Shown: positions 8,836 to 20,036, counted from the first letter of the stretch. The stretch is DNA of 63,911 nt from Zelonia costaricensis (GCA_030849075.1 JASAOO010003445.1:1-63911); one strand, 5' to 3'. Translations and numbers: made by a program. Notes: a model not told the origin generated them from the sequence alone.

Positions 8836-9996
8836 CGAAGCGGCCTCGAGAAAGGGCCCACGAACCGATGAGTGAGTCGCGTCCGCGCTGATGTGGGTGC
8901 GCGCGTGGGTGATGATTACGACAAGTCAGCAAGAGTGAAGCAGAGAAGACGGAAAAGAGAGTTTTGAGGAAGCCGACGTCGCCACTGCGCTGGCCACGAA
9001 CACAACGAGATTTTCCTTCGCTACACGCAAGTGCCCGCGAGGCCTCGGGAATGGAGTGCGGGGCCAGCAAGCGTGTGCGTGTCTGTGAGTGACGACGACA
9101 CTTGAGCCTGTTAGCTTGGCGCTTTTCAGATGACTGGGCCGCTCCATCACGAATCGCGGCGGGTCTCTCCCTTGATATACCCATGCCGAGTGCGCGGTGC
9201 GCGTGTGTCGTGAAGGCGTGCTTTGGGTTTTTTTCTTTTCGTAGCTGCCCCCCTCTGCACATTTGGAGGGGGGAGATGAACAAGGTCTGATGAATTTGGT
9301 CTTTCCGTCGAGTGTACGCTGCCCTTCACCACGAGCCGAAGCAGTCGACGTCCACGCGTCTGCAACCTCAACACACTCCGCAAAAGCACACACGGACACA
9401 CACGCAAACGCACAAGAAACCCGACAGAGGGAGAGAGGGAGAGTTGGTCCGTGGAGGTGTGTGTGTGGCGGTGTACACGAGACGAACAGGGCATCCACGC
9501 ACTTTCCATGCAGCTGTTCCAGCTACGCGCGCGACACACAGACGCCTTCCTACCTGTATCCCCGCACTATCGTCCACGCGGACGCCGGGGAAGGGGGGGG
9601 GGGGCTGGCATAGTGCTTTGCCGCACCAACAACAACAGAAAAACGGCGGCAGGATACAGAGCGTCAACACGCGCCACACTTCAAATTGGGGGTGCTGGAG
9701 GAGGGAGGGGGGGGGGTGGAACAGGGAACCAGCCACACAGTTGAAGCACTTAGAAGTTAGAGTGCCTCCCTTACGGCGGCGACGCAGAAACAACAGAAAC
9801 ACACTCGGAGAAAGAAAGGAAAGGAAAGGGTGTGGTCGGCAAGACGCGGCGCACGCACACCACGCGGCGACACACTCAGCACCGCCCGTCAACCAAACGA
9901 AGGGAAGACAAACAGCACATGCCGACGACATCGGCAGTGGGGAAGCAGAGGAGCCGCACGCTCCCCACGTGGCGCTCCCGGTAGAAGATGGGGAAA

Positions 9997-10020
9997 GAAG
10001 GGAAGGGAAGGGAAGGGAAG
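9997..10020. repeat. GGAAG pentanucleotide tandem repeat
   Basis: About five units of AAGGG/GGAAG on the plus strand, just 3' of the DnaJ-like coding region on the transcript, where it reads as CTTCC units. Confidence 0.9.
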
Positions 10021-10055
10021 GAGGGACTGGGGGTCACTCCGCCCAACCCAACCCT

Positions 10056-11060
10056 CTACTGCGCCGTGCAGCCAGCCTGCGGGCCCTCGTTTTCCTCTCC
10101 CGCTTCCTCGTCCTTTTTGATCTCCTCCTCCAGGATGGAGAGGTCCTCGCGGGTCACGTAGCACACCTCCCCCGAGTCCGCGGTGGCCACTGCTGCGTCG
10201 ACGCTCTTCGGTGGCGGCAGCGCCTCGCGCAGAAGTGCGAGCTGGTCAGCGTCAACGCGGTCAGGGTAGACAACGTTGAATTCGATAACGAGGTTGCCAA
10301 ACTTGTTCGCCTGCTTGTGCACCGGCATGCCCTCACCCACGACGCACTTCACGTCGCCAGGCTTCGTGATGATGCCGCGCGCCTGCCGCACGACGAGCTC
10401 GCGCCCGTCGAGGTGAGTGAACTTGAACTGGAAGCCGCAGAGCGCCTCAGCGAGGGTGAGGGCGTGGCTCATGTGCAGGTCGCACTCGTCGCGTGTGAAG
10501 ACGTCGTGCTTGAGCTGCTGCAGCACCACCACAAAGTCGCCGGCCCGCTCCATCCCAGGCTCCTCGTCGGCCATGCGTGGGAAGGTGATCTGCTGGCGGT
10601 GCGTCATGCCTCGCTCCACCACCACCTGCAGCGGTGCCTCCACCTCGACCGTCTTACTACCCGAGCACCGCCCGCAGCGGTTGCGCGGGTCGATGTGCTC
10701 GCCGGTGCCCTGGCACGCGTCGCAAACCATCTGCATCTGCTGCACCATCATGCCCATCTGCCGCACCACGACACGCGAGCCACTGCCGCGGCACGCCGGG
10801 CACATGTTGGCGCCGCGCGGCGCGTTCTTCTTCTTGGAGCCGCTGCCCTTGCAGTCGGGGCACAGAACTGTGCGCTTCCTCTCCACTTGCACCGTCTTGC
10901 CATTATAAAGGTCATCAAGAGCGACCGGCAGCGCGTGGGCGGCGTCGCGACCACGCCGACTGCGCTGCGCGCGACCGCCACCGCGACCGCCAAAGCCCGG
11001 GCCGCCCATGCCGCCGTTCAGCATGGCGTTCAGCATCTCATCCATGTCGCTGCCGAACAT
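10056..11060 (-). CDS. DnaJ (Hsp40) type A-like protein lacking the J domain
   Basis: A 334-residue protein that begins where the J domain of a type A (class I) DnaJ would end. Residues 1-35 are a Gly-rich G/F-like segment. Residues 44-66 match the first strand region of the peptide-binding domain (LDDLYNGKTVQVERKRTVLC). Four zinc-binding repeats follow: CPDCKGSG (67-74), CPACRGSG (87-94), CDACQGTG (113-120) and CGRCSGSK (129-136). C-terminal domains then contain DVKCVVGEGMPVH and NKFGNLVIEFNVVYP (252-266), and an acidic tail. There is no HPD motif or J helix anywhere upstream. The first AG after the upstream pyrimidine tract lies only about 7 bases before this ATG, so the mature mRNA probably cannot encode more. 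The substrate-binding and dimerisation parts are intact, but direct stimulation of Hsp70 ATPase would not be expected. It could act as a holdase or as the partner of a J-bearing protein. The DnaJ relationship is firm; the role is inference. Confidence 0.9.
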   Translation of the reverse strand: MFGSDMDEMLNAMLNGGMGGPGFGGRGGGRAQRSRRGRDAAHALPVALDDLYNGKTVQVERKRTVLCPDCKGSGSKKKNAPRGANMCPACRGSGSRVVVRQMGMMVQQMQMVCDACQGTGEHIDPRNRCGRCSGSKTVEVEAPLQVVVERGMTHRQQITFPRMADEEPGMERAGDFVVVLQQLKHDVFTRDECDLHMSHALTLAEALCGFQFKFTHLDGRELVVRQARGIITKPGDVKCVVGEGMPVHKQANKFGNLVIEFNVVYPDRVDADQLALLREALPPPKSVDAAVATADSGEVCYVTREDLSILEEEIKKDEEAGEENEGPQAGCTAQ

Positions 11061-11708
11061 GGTCGCGCTAAGGGAGTGTATAGGAGGTGAGATGGAGGAA
11101 ATACGAGAAAGGCGAATAACGACGAGGGAGGGGGGGGCGGGAGGAGGCCAATCGCGAACGAACCCTGAAGAGGGGCCTGGGGATATGTTGAAGTGGGAGT
11201 ACTGCGCGCGGTGTACAGGGGATGGATGACGTGACGGGGGCGGCGACGGAGAAAGGGGGAAGGGGGGGGGGTAGAGAAGGAGGAGGCGCGGCGCAGACCG
11301 CATTCAGCGACAGCGAAACCTGGAGAGAAAGGCGAAGGGGAAGGGAGGGAGAAAGGCGTGTGGTCTGCCGACTCTTTCTGTGCCTGCTACCCAGCGTACA
11401 CGTTTGTCGTCTTGGTTGCATCTGTGTGTGTGCGCGGTGATGTCGTTTGGTGCATTGCCCAGCAGTGCCCACTGCGGCACACCGACGATGTCGCCGCGCT
11501 CGCGGCTTAAGCGACTTGTCTCTCAGCTCCCACCCTGTCGTCCCCGTCATCCACCACGGCAGTCATGGTGGGACGGCAACGAGGGGAGGTGAAGGGAGCA
11601 CACTCCTCCTTCCTGACCCATGCGCGCACACCAACACATAAAATACCCGAAAGAAACAAAAAGGTGTGCGCTGGCAGACACGACGCGGGGCTTCACGCGG
11701 CAGCCGCC
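11061..11708. other. Spacer between capping enzyme and DnaJ-like genes
   Basis: This 648-base spacer has no J-domain or other gene in any frame. Positions 11072-11300 are purine-rich on the plus strand, which gives the pyrimidine tract for splicing of the DnaJ-like mRNA. Positions 11380-11640 are more balanced in composition and should belong to the 3' untranslated region of the capping enzyme gene. Confidence 0.7.
11068..11130 (-). promoter_or_regulatory. Predicted trans-splice region of the DnaJ-like gene
   Basis: On the minus strand a long pyrimidine-rich stretch ends at CCCTTAG, with the AG at 11069-11068. No AG interrupts the tract, so this is the predicted spliced-leader acceptor. It leaves only about 7 bases before the ATG at 11060, an unusually short leader. 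Confidence 0.5.
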
Positions 11709-14700
11709 TCAACTCTTGACCTTCTCGAAAACGAAGAGGCGGTAGAGCGAGACGGCGGCCTCCTCGCTGGGCGACAGCGCTACGCCAACGGCCTGGCCGT
11801 CTGCACCGCGCTTGTGACCGGGCTCCTGCAGCATCGACTGGCCAAACGGCGTGGCCTTGTGCTGGTCAAAGAAGTGTAGGAAGTTGTCGTCGTGCACGAG
11901 GCGCAAGTGGTGCTCGGTGCACAGCGCGACGAAAGCGCGCCACGGCACCACGTACTCGGTCATGTCCTGCACACTCCGCTCCACCGTCGTCGCGTACGGC
12001 ACGCCGAAGGACAGCTTCTCCGGCTCGAAGTGCGCGGCCTGCAGCTGCGCGTAGGCGTCCTCGCTGAAGCGGACGCCGTAGACGTCGTTGCCGAACGCCG
12101 CGCCGTGCTCCTTCGCACGGCTCAGCAGCTCGACGTCGCTGACGGTGGTGCCGACAAAGCGGCCGTGAGGCGCGAGGGCGTCGGCGATCGCCTTCACGAA
12201 GTAGCGAATGCCGGACGCAGAGCGGCAGCCGTAGTGCATCGAGAACTGGCAGGAGGCGAGCTGGAACGGGCCGCGCGCCTTGAGGTCTGCCTGCAGCGCT
12301 GACGTCTCGTCGAAAGCGTCGTGCACGGCGAAGAACGCGGGGAAGCCCTTCTGCTTGCCGTTGGCCACCTTCAGACTCTGCCCCTCCGCCGTGCTGTAGC
12401 GCGCCGCCGCCTCTGCAACGCACTCGACGGAGGCGTCTGTCATGAAGAGGAAGGCGGGGTGGAGGTGCTGCCACTTGAGGAGGTCGCCGCCGCGGCCGCA
12501 GCACACCTCCGCGACGTGCACCTTCGCCGGCGGCTTCAGGCGCCGCCGCAGCCGCTCTGCAACGTCGTGAAGCAGGACCGCCTTCACCCAATTGTTGAAG
12601 CGGCGCAACCCGCTGCGCTCCGCCGTGGCCAGCTCCCTCGCGACGGCGCCGTAGTGCTCGCTCGTCTGCTCCGTCGCCGCCGAGTGCGTCTGCGGCGCAA
12701 CGGGCAGGGGTGCGTCCCGCCGCGCTTGCACGAGCGCCGCTGTCTCCGCTGCGGCCGCGCGGTGCCGCAGCAGCCAGTCGAGGTGCTCGATGATGTTGTC
12801 GAAGATGGCGTCCTTGTTGTTGCCGCGCGGGTTTACGTGCACCACCTCCCAGTATCCAGTGTCGCCGTCGTAGAAGGCGTCAACGACGTAGTCCGACCAG
12901 CCGTAGCACCCCCCCGCGTTGGCGAGCTGGATGTACAGGGCCTGCTCTAGGCTTGGCACGCGCGCGGCACTCTCGCGCACCGGGCCGTAGCCAAGCCCGA
13001 CGCAGTCGCTGATCTTGCGCAGCGGGAAGGGCAGCGGAAACTTCACGGCCTTGTTCGTCTGGTTGGTGTAGCCGTTGAGGTACAGCTCCGTGTTGCCACG
13101 ACTCTCGCGAATGGCCCGCAGCGTCACCTTTGCCGTAATGCACCGCTCCGCTTCGGCCACGTCCAGCGCCGGCGCCGGTGCTCCCACTTCTGCGAGGGCG
13201 TGTGTGGACGCGCCGGTGTGGGCCAGCGCGGCGCACTCGAGGGCGTCGGCGCAGCGCACCGTGTCTGCCGCGTCCACATGCAGCAGATCTAGCAGGCGGG
13301 GAAGGCTGATGTCCTCGACGAGGCTCTCGCACACGGAGACGGCGGTGATGATGGAGTTGGCGCCCTGCTTGTCGGGTCGTAGCCGGGTGATGCACCACTG
13401 CCGCGCCGCCTGGTCGTACGCGCACTCGGCGACCACCGGCGTGTCCACCGGCATCTCGAAGCCGCGCGGATTGAGAAGGCGCATGGGCTTCCGCAGCCGC
13501 CAGTGCCCGACAACGTCGTCGCGGTGGCCGTAGTTTTTCTTCACGAAGAAGAGGGAGACGGCGTAGAGGTCTGGCGCCTTGTCCGAGGCCTGCACGAGCC
13601 AGTCGATGGAGAGAAGATGCCGCCACTTCCACTTCAGCTGCACGGCGCTTGTGCCCGCGCTAATTGGGAAGTCGTCGGGCGTGAAGATGAGGCCGTCGTT
13701 CTCCGTCGCACCGTGTGGGCCATCGTACAGGAAACAGCGCGAGTCCGCGCAATAGCGCAGCCGTGTGAGGCAGTCGCCCACCTGCGCCACGGGCCACATT
13801 TCTTTCGCGTACCACCGCACGCAGCCCGCATCGAGGTTTGCGGGTGGTGAGCAGCACGTACGCAGAAGGTCCCGAAGGACGGCGTAGCGCTCCATCATGG
13901 TGCGCTTTGCAAGGCTGAGCTGCACGCCGTCCGCGGCCGCGGTGTACGCGAACAGGTCGAACGCGCCGAGCACCAGCCTTGGGGCCGCGGAAGCTGCCGC
14001 GCCGGGGCGGTGCACACACATGAGCTCTGCGTCCATGACAAAGGTGCTGTACTGCGGAGTAGTGTGGTCGTCCAGGAAGAGGTACGCCGCCGCCATGGAC
14101 CGGTCCACCGCATACGGAAAGTGGCGGCCGCGCAGCGACCGGCGCAGGGCGTACGACACCCCTGCGGCGTCTGCGAGGGTGAAGCACTCGCCGTCGTCTG
14201 CCGAGTCGAGCGGAGAGCGACGCTGCAGCGTGAAGAGCCGGCCCTCCAGCGAGACGGACACGGAGGCGGCCGCCGCGTCGCCGGCCATCGCGGTGCGCGC
14301 GCGCTCGAGACCGAATGTGTTGGCGAGGTGGCCGACGTGCACGGGTGGCGCCGGCACCTCTGCAGTCCACGCTGGGAAGCGGCGGCGCCAGAGGACGACG
14401 AGCACAACGCGCAGGCCGTCGCTCTTCTCTGTCACAGTGTAGGCCGTCTCGCGCAGGTGGACGGCGTCCTTCTTCCGCAGCGGCGAGCACATCGGCCCCG
14501 GGAACTCGTCCAGCTTCGAGCTGGCCGAGACGTGGGCGTGCCGAAGCGCAGCCTGCAGCGTCGCCTTGTCCTGCGAAGCGGGCTCGTTGGCCAGCATGCT
14601 CTCTAGCGCCGCATCTGCGGCAGCCACATCGACGTCCGCGTCGGCGGCATCGCCGTCGTGCAGAACGCGGTGCCATTCGTCGCTGGCTCGGCAGCACCAC

Positions 14701-14825
14701 CGAAGGTGCGGGGCACCGACGCGCTCCTCGCTTAGCGCCTGGAGACTCTGCAGCTGCATGGGCCCGGCGACGCTGTGCGGAGGGGCTCTCGCGCGTGGAC
14801 AGTTGAGAGAATGGGATGCCACCAT
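11709..14825 (-). CDS. CGM1: Bifunctional mRNA cap guanylyltransferase-methyltransferase (CGM1 type)
   Basis: A 1038-residue fusion of two capping activities, as described for the kinetoplastid CGM1 enzyme, which adds GMP to the 5' end of RNA and methylates it at guanine N7. It acts in the nucleus, chiefly on spliced-leader RNA. The N-terminal half is a nucleotidyltransferase: motif I EKSDGLR (Lys134 in this numbering) is the GMP-linkage site, FVMDAELMCVH is motif III, ENDGLIFTP motif IV and QLKWKW motif V. The C-terminal part, from about residue 725, is a cap methyltransferase: FNNWVKAVLL, the AdoMet loop VAEVCCGRGGDLLKW (about 771-785) and QFSMHYGCRS. Between them is a region of about 300 residues without a clear family match. 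The start at 14825 is the first ATG after a predicted AG acceptor. An alternative ATG at 14759 gives 1016 residues. All motifs appear intact. A separate CE1-type phosphatase is not part of this protein. Confidence 0.93.
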   Translation of the reverse strand: MVASHSLNCPRARAPPHSVAGPMQLQSLQALSEERVGAPHLRWCCRASDEWHRVLHDGDAADADVDVAAADAALESMLANEPASQDKATLQAALRHAHVSASSKLDEFPGPMCSPLRKKDAVHLRETAYTVTEKSDGLRVVLVVLWRRRFPAWTAEVPAPPVHVGHLANTFGLERARTAMAGDAAAASVSVSLEGRLFTLQRRSPLDSADDGECFTLADAAGVSYALRRSLRGRHFPYAVDRSMAAAYLFLDDHTTPQYSTFVMDAELMCVHRPGAAASAAPRLVLGAFDLFAYTAAADGVQLSLAKRTMMERYAVLRDLLRTCCSPPANLDAGCVRWYAKEMWPVAQVGDCLTRLRYCADSRCFLYDGPHGATENDGLIFTPDDFPISAGTSAVQLKWKWRHLLSIDWLVQASDKAPDLYAVSLFFVKKNYGHRDDVVGHWRLRKPMRLLNPRGFEMPVDTPVVAECAYDQAARQWCITRLRPDKQGANSIITAVSVCESLVEDISLPRLLDLLHVDAADTVRCADALECAALAHTGASTHALAEVGAPAPALDVAEAERCITAKVTLRAIRESRGNTELYLNGYTNQTNKAVKFPLPFPLRKISDCVGLGYGPVRESAARVPSLEQALYIQLANAGGCYGWSDYVVDAFYDGDTGYWEVVHVNPRGNNKDAIFDNIIEHLDWLLRHRAAAAETAALVQARRDAPLPVAPQTHSAATEQTSEHYGAVARELATAERSGLRRFNNWVKAVLLHDVAERLRRRLKPPAKVHVAEVCCGRGGDLLKWQHLHPAFLFMTDASVECVAEAAARYSTAEGQSLKVANGKQKGFPAFFAVHDAFDETSALQADLKARGPFQLASCQFSMHYGCRSASGIRYFVKAIADALAPHGRFVGTTVSDVELLSRAKEHGAAFGNDVYGVRFSEDAYAQLQAAHFEPEKLSFGVPYATTVERSVQDMTEYVVPWRAFVALCTEHHLRLVHDDNFLHFFDQHKATPFGQSMLQEPGHKRGADGQAVGVALSPSEEAAVSLYRLFVFEKVKS

Positions 14826-14889
14826 GAAGAAAGCGGGAGGGCCCGTCTCCAGATGCGATGTGCTGTGCGGCCGGGGGCCAAAAACTAGA

Positions 14890-14950
14890 CTGTGGAGAGT
14901 GCATGGTGGGTGAAGGAGGGGGAGGGGGGGGTGGCGGGGGAGGTGGACGA
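14890..14950 (-). promoter_or_regulatory. Predicted trans-splice region of the capping enzyme gene
   Basis: The minus strand has a C/T-rich tract (about 14950-14903) followed by CTCTCCACAG, with the AG at 14891-14890. The first ATG after this acceptor is at 14825, giving a leader of about 65 bases. An ATG between tract and acceptor would be removed. Later AG dinucleotides could also serve. Confidence 0.45.
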
Positions 14951-17268
14951 GGAGGTGCCCGAGACGAGCGGCACACGCGGCCGCGCCGGCGGCGAGGGGA
15001 CGCGGAAGAGGGCAGAGGGGGGGCACAAAACGCACACTCGCCGTGCAGCCGAGCATGCCACCGTTTGCAAGGAGTCTACGCGGCAGCACTCGAAAGGCGG
15101 GGCGGGTAGGCGCGGTGTCTCTCTGTCAGGGGGCTCTGTCATAGAGGCAACCCCCTCCATTCGAGTGACTCGCTTCATTCGCTTTGCTTGATTTGGGCGC
15201 GGGTGTGCGGCTGTGGGCCTGGACAGAGGAACGGAGAGAAGGCGGGTGGAGCAGTTGAGGAGGGAGGGGGAGGGAGGGGGGGGGGGTAGGGCAGGGGGCT
15301 GCGTCGGTCGAAGGAACGGGGCGGCACCGCAGACACGCGGCGAACAGACCGGATGCCGAGCACACGCGTCCGTCGCCCACTGAGATGTGAGGGCAGCGAG
15401 GCACTCCGAGTCCCTTGTACCTCGCACTGCCACTCCCTGCTCCTCTTTCCGTGACACAGCTGTGCTGCTCAACTACGGCCAAGTTGCGTTCATCGCGTCA
15501 AGAGGCGAGTCTGCACCACACAAAGAAGTAGAAGAAGAGATAAGCTAACGCAAGCCACAGTTGCAAGGCGCGGGCGCCGTGGTAAACAAAAAAGTGCGGG
15601 GATGGGGAGGGGGAGAAAATGACGGAGACGAAGGAGTGAGAAGCGAAGCGTGGAAAGCGTATCGAAGCGGAACGACGTGGGCAAAGCGGGCAAGCAGCTG
15701 GAGGCTACAGCGGCCAGCGCTGGACTGTCCCATCACTCCTCTGACAGTCGCCGACGTTCACGCAAAGACACGCGTTCGCGCAATGCAGAAGGAAATGAAG
15801 GAGAGAGGGAGAGACAAACATACCCCAAGACGGATGCGAAGACGCGTGCACTTCGTACGAGTGTGCAAGCTACTGTCTGCGGTCAGTAGAAGGGAACAGG
15901 CAGAGGCGAGGGAGCCCTGCATCAGGTGTACCTCCGCAGAGAAGAGAGAAAAGCGAAAGGGTCGCCCAATACAGACCAGACGCGGAGCTAGAAAAAAAAA
16001 AAGGAAAGAGGTGGAAAGGCGGACAGACGGCGACGCACGTACGAGAGGCCTGCGCACTCCCGTTAGCACCGGACATCGCGCCACGCTCCTTATGCACGCA
16101 CCTTAACACGAGGAGCTGAAGGGAAGGGTGAAGAAAGGAGTGGGGGGGGCGTGATGTGGTATTGGGAGGGGAAGTGAGTGCTTTGTAAATGGACCAAGGG
16201 AGGGAAACAAACATGCAAAAATAGAAAAGACAGCCAACAAGGGGAACGGGTCGTGTCGACAGCGCCGTGCCCCGACAACACAAGGTCACGAGAGAAAGAA
16301 GAAGACCAAAGCGGAAGCAAAAAAAAAAAAGAAATGACCAGTGGGCAGCACTGACGCGAAGTGCGACGTGCGGTTTCGTGCGGCTTGCACATGCACCAGC
16401 CGTAGAGACGCGCAGGACGCTACCTCGACTCACTGCGCCACACTTGATTCTTTGATCAACTGCTTTGGGGCTCCGCCCCTCCCCCTCCCCTGAGCCCTAC
16501 AGTGCCACTCTTAACGGCAACATCGATGGAGGGAGAAAAGGCCGGCGAGTGCAGACAGCGGGGAGGGGGGGGGGGTGGCGGCAAAGCCATATGTCTGACT
16601 GCCTGACATAGCTCGAAAACAACCAAGGGGGAGAACGAAATCCAAGCATGCGCGCGAAAGCACGTACACACGCTCACACTCAAACGCACACGCATACGCT
16701 ACCGTTAAACCGAGATACTCGCTCAGATGTATGACGGTACGCTTGCATCTGGAGGAGAAGGAAGATTTTCTCTTTTGTTCTTTCTTTTTTGGAAATGCGA
16801 GGTGGGAAAAGAGGAAGGCGATTGCCGCTGCGTCGGAGACGACGAGGCTGTGGGTGCGAGGTGGAGGAGGCGATGGAGCTGCGTGTGCCGTAGCCGCCGC
16901 CACTACGCGTCCCCGCCTTTTGGTTGCGCAGGTCAGCCGCGCTGTTCAACCGCGCCCTTCCACACACGAGTCAATACGGATACGCTGAGGGGAAAGTGGG
17001 GGGGGGGAGGGGGGTGGAGGTGGAGACGAACACACGCGTCTACACAAACACGTGACTCGTGCTGGGTCGGGGTCAACACAAGCCTCCGCGCGGGACGCCT
17101 GCCACACTGCGTCGCCAACGTGAGGAGAAAGCACAACAGAGGGAGAAAGAGAACTCGCACAGCCGTTTAGCTGAGGGCGTGCGAAGAACATAGAAGGCAA
17201 CATCAATACAAAACCAGAAAAGAAGGTGTGAGAAGAAAGCACCGGGATTCAGACAGACAGTCACGGAG

Positions 17269-17292
17269 ACACACACACACACACACACACAC
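17269..17292. repeat. (AC)12 microsatellite
   Basis: Twenty-four bases of pure AC on the plus strand within the long spacer. It would be a UG repeat in the transcript. Confidence 0.95.
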
Positions 17293-20036
17293 ATGTGCCT
17301 GCACAAGAAGCTTGGAGTGACCGAGGCAGGCCGGCGCCCAGGGAGAAGGAGTGGAGGTATGTGTGTGTGCGTGTGCAAAAGCCTAGGTGACGACGTAGGG
17401 GGTGAAGAAAATACGCGCTGCAACCATGCGAACGAGCACTGAGGAGGTCGGAGGACGGCACGTGGGACGGGCAGGGTTGGAGGGGGGGGGCGAAGTAGAC
17501 GCCGATGAGTTCAACAGCGCATTGGCGCTTTGTCAACTGCCTTTCCTTTCCTCATGTCAGGTGTCGCAGAGAGACAGGCCGGCGCCGAGGAGAAAGCAGA
17601 TGGGCATGAGGCACGCACGCGATGACTCGTATTTTCTCGGTGTCGATATACTACGAACAACACGCACAGCCATGACACGCGTGCGCCACATCCTCGCTCG
17701 CAAGGGTGGCTCTACGAAGATTGAAAAAGGAGAAGAAAGAAGAGCGACATGGAGTGGGTAAACAAGAAAGGGGCTCGGAGTGTGGAGGGGTTGGGTGGTG
17801 GGTGGCAATGAAAGTGAACACACAAAGAGAAAGCGACATCGAAAAGCCAAAAGGCGCGTCGGGAAGGAAAAGAGGGAAAAAGCGGCTGCGAGCAACGGTT
17901 GAATAGGTGGTGGGCACTTCGGTTGACGGGTAAGCCGTTTTCCCTTCGCAGCGCTTGCGGAGGGGATCGGCTGGTGCTCCCCCCGCCGCCTCCACTGCCC
18001 GTACGTGGTAGGGCTGGGAGGGAGACGAAGGAGATGAGGGGCGGACGAGGGGAGCGACGTGCCCGCGGCGGGGGCACCGACGTGATCTGGAGTACACTCA
18101 CAAAAGAAGGTAAAACGTACGAGCGTGCACTCTTCCGTCGCGCGCTGCATGTGCGCATGCGCCGGCACCCACCCATGTGCGGCTGTGGAGCCGACTACAC
18201 GGATACGTACTTTCGCGTGTGTGTTCTTGGGCGCTTGGAGCGCTCGTTTGCTGAGGCAGTTAAGCGGGAGTTCATAAACACACGGAGCGGTTTGTCAGGT
18301 TCGATCTCGACAACGAAGGGAACAATGAACGAGAGGTTGCCTTTGTTGGCGACACTTTGGGTAGCGGCGGGACTGCGGAGAGGGCGGTGATGGTCCAGGG
18401 GTGCGAGAGCGCTGGAAAACAAGGAAACAATTCGGATGTCGCTACAGGGAAGGAGGAAAAATGCGAACAGCAATTCGGTCTTCACCCCCTTTACTATAGT
18501 TGGGCAGCAGAGCCGCTCCACCTGGAAAAAGTGTTGAGCATGTGCAGCAGAGTGGTCTGCACACATACGCGGGGCACGTGAGCCTCTGAAAGGACAAGCA
18601 CTTGAGCTTACGCGTCGTGTGAGCGCCTCGCAATTTTACCACTTCCACTTTTAAACCAACGGATGGCAAAGAAGGGGTGGGGTGGGGCGCGAGTGAGGTC
18701 TGGAGGGAACGGAGAAGCAAGCGAGGAGGAGAAGAGACGAGCACTCGAAATGGCGCACACACGCATAAATGCACGCACAAAACGCGCGCGCGCACACACA
18801 CACACACAAACATACACACACAAGCTGACGGCACGCACACACACGCAAAAAAAAAAATCACACAAGCAAGTAGGCAAACAGACGCAAGCACAAGCACAAA
18901 AGCACACTTGCACACACGGTCCAGCAAAACAAACACAAAGACATAACAAAGCGAAGGGGGACAGAACCAGCGCTCAATGAAAAAAAAAAAAGGAGGTTGG
19001 GGAGCACGAGAAAAGCCCCCTTTTCGACTTCTCTTGGGCCTAGCGCGACACACGGCGACTCACACTCTCGTTTAGAGTTCCACAATGACGCGTTCGCGGT
19101 GAACGGGATTCGCCTTCTCCTACCGTTGATCCCAATTACAAAACGTGCGGCACAGCTTTCGCTCTTTGTGTTTCTCTTCTCCTCTTTCTGGCTCAGTGTT
19201 GCACAGACGGACGTGACGAGAAAAAAAGCACTGTGCGAGGGCGCGCCGTCAGCAGCACACTGCCGCACCCGCTTCGCGCATCTGCGCTGCCATCACACTC
19301 GCGACCTGCGAGGCAGCGGGAGGGCTGAGGAGAATGTGCGGTGCGTGGTTGACAGCGTGAGAGAGCTCGTGCAGGTGAGGTGGCGAGGCGGTGGAGGGGC
19401 AGGGGTGGAAAGGAGAAGAGAGAGAGGAGTGCGGAAGTGTATGCGTGTGCGGTTGCGTGAGAGTCGATATCTACCTCGTTCCCGTTCAGGAGGAATGGGT
19501 GGCAACAGTGGAAAAGCGATTTACAAGGTCGCAGGAACACGACACGACAGCGCAAGGAAAGGAGCAGAACACAGACTTTTGCACACCCGGGTACATGCGA
19601 TCACACGAAACAACAGTGGTGAAAGAGGTGGAGGGCGTGGGGCGGCGCAGCATGGACGACACGACTGGGGAACCGCCAGAGGAGGAAGAGGATGCGGGGG
19701 ACGGGGCGAGCAAGGGCGGGGACGTTACTGCAGCACCGCTGCGACGAAGGGGAGCGCCTGAGGGCGCGGCCTGTTTGTCTTTTTCTCCGCACCTTCGCCG
19801 CACTCTTCGCTGCGAACACGTCACGCTTCCTTGCAAAGGCGATGAGAGCCGCCTGAACGGCGGCATACACACACACACACAAACACACGAGAAAAGTGGT
19901 CGACTGAGAAAACCCCGGAGGAGCCGGCGCACCGCTAGAGAGGTGAGCACTCACACACACACGTACAAAAGGAAGAAGAGGTAAAAAAAAAAACACGCAC
20001 AAAGCACGCAAAACACGCGGAAACAAGGGCCGCAAA

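Larger units (their letters stand above)
8715..10055. other. Spacer between DnaJ-like and ERCC1 genes
   Basis: This 1.34 kb spacer contains a 16-base G run at 8820-8835, further G runs at about 9593-9603 and 9708-9716, and a GGAAG tandem repeat at about 9997-10020. Between 9000 and 9290 it is less purine-biased and has a plus-strand T-rich tract followed by TAG at 9229-9244. No convincing gene was seen on either strand. It should hold the 3' untranslated region of the DnaJ-like gene. Confidence 0.65.

Noticed and set aside
9312..11090. 592-codon plus-strand frame opposite the DnaJ-like gene
   Set aside because: It begins in low-complexity spacer and then mirrors the DnaJ-like gene in antisense. 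The product is His/Ala/Arg/Leu-rich without family features.
13660..14976. 438-codon minus-strand frame within the capping enzyme gene
   Set aside because: It is a shifted frame of the capping enzyme that begins in a poly-pyrimidine tract, and none of the family motifs is in this frame.
18288..18310. GGTTCGA box suggesting a tRNA B box
   Set aside because: The following bases do not fit the B box and no A box or cloverleaf could be drawn around it.
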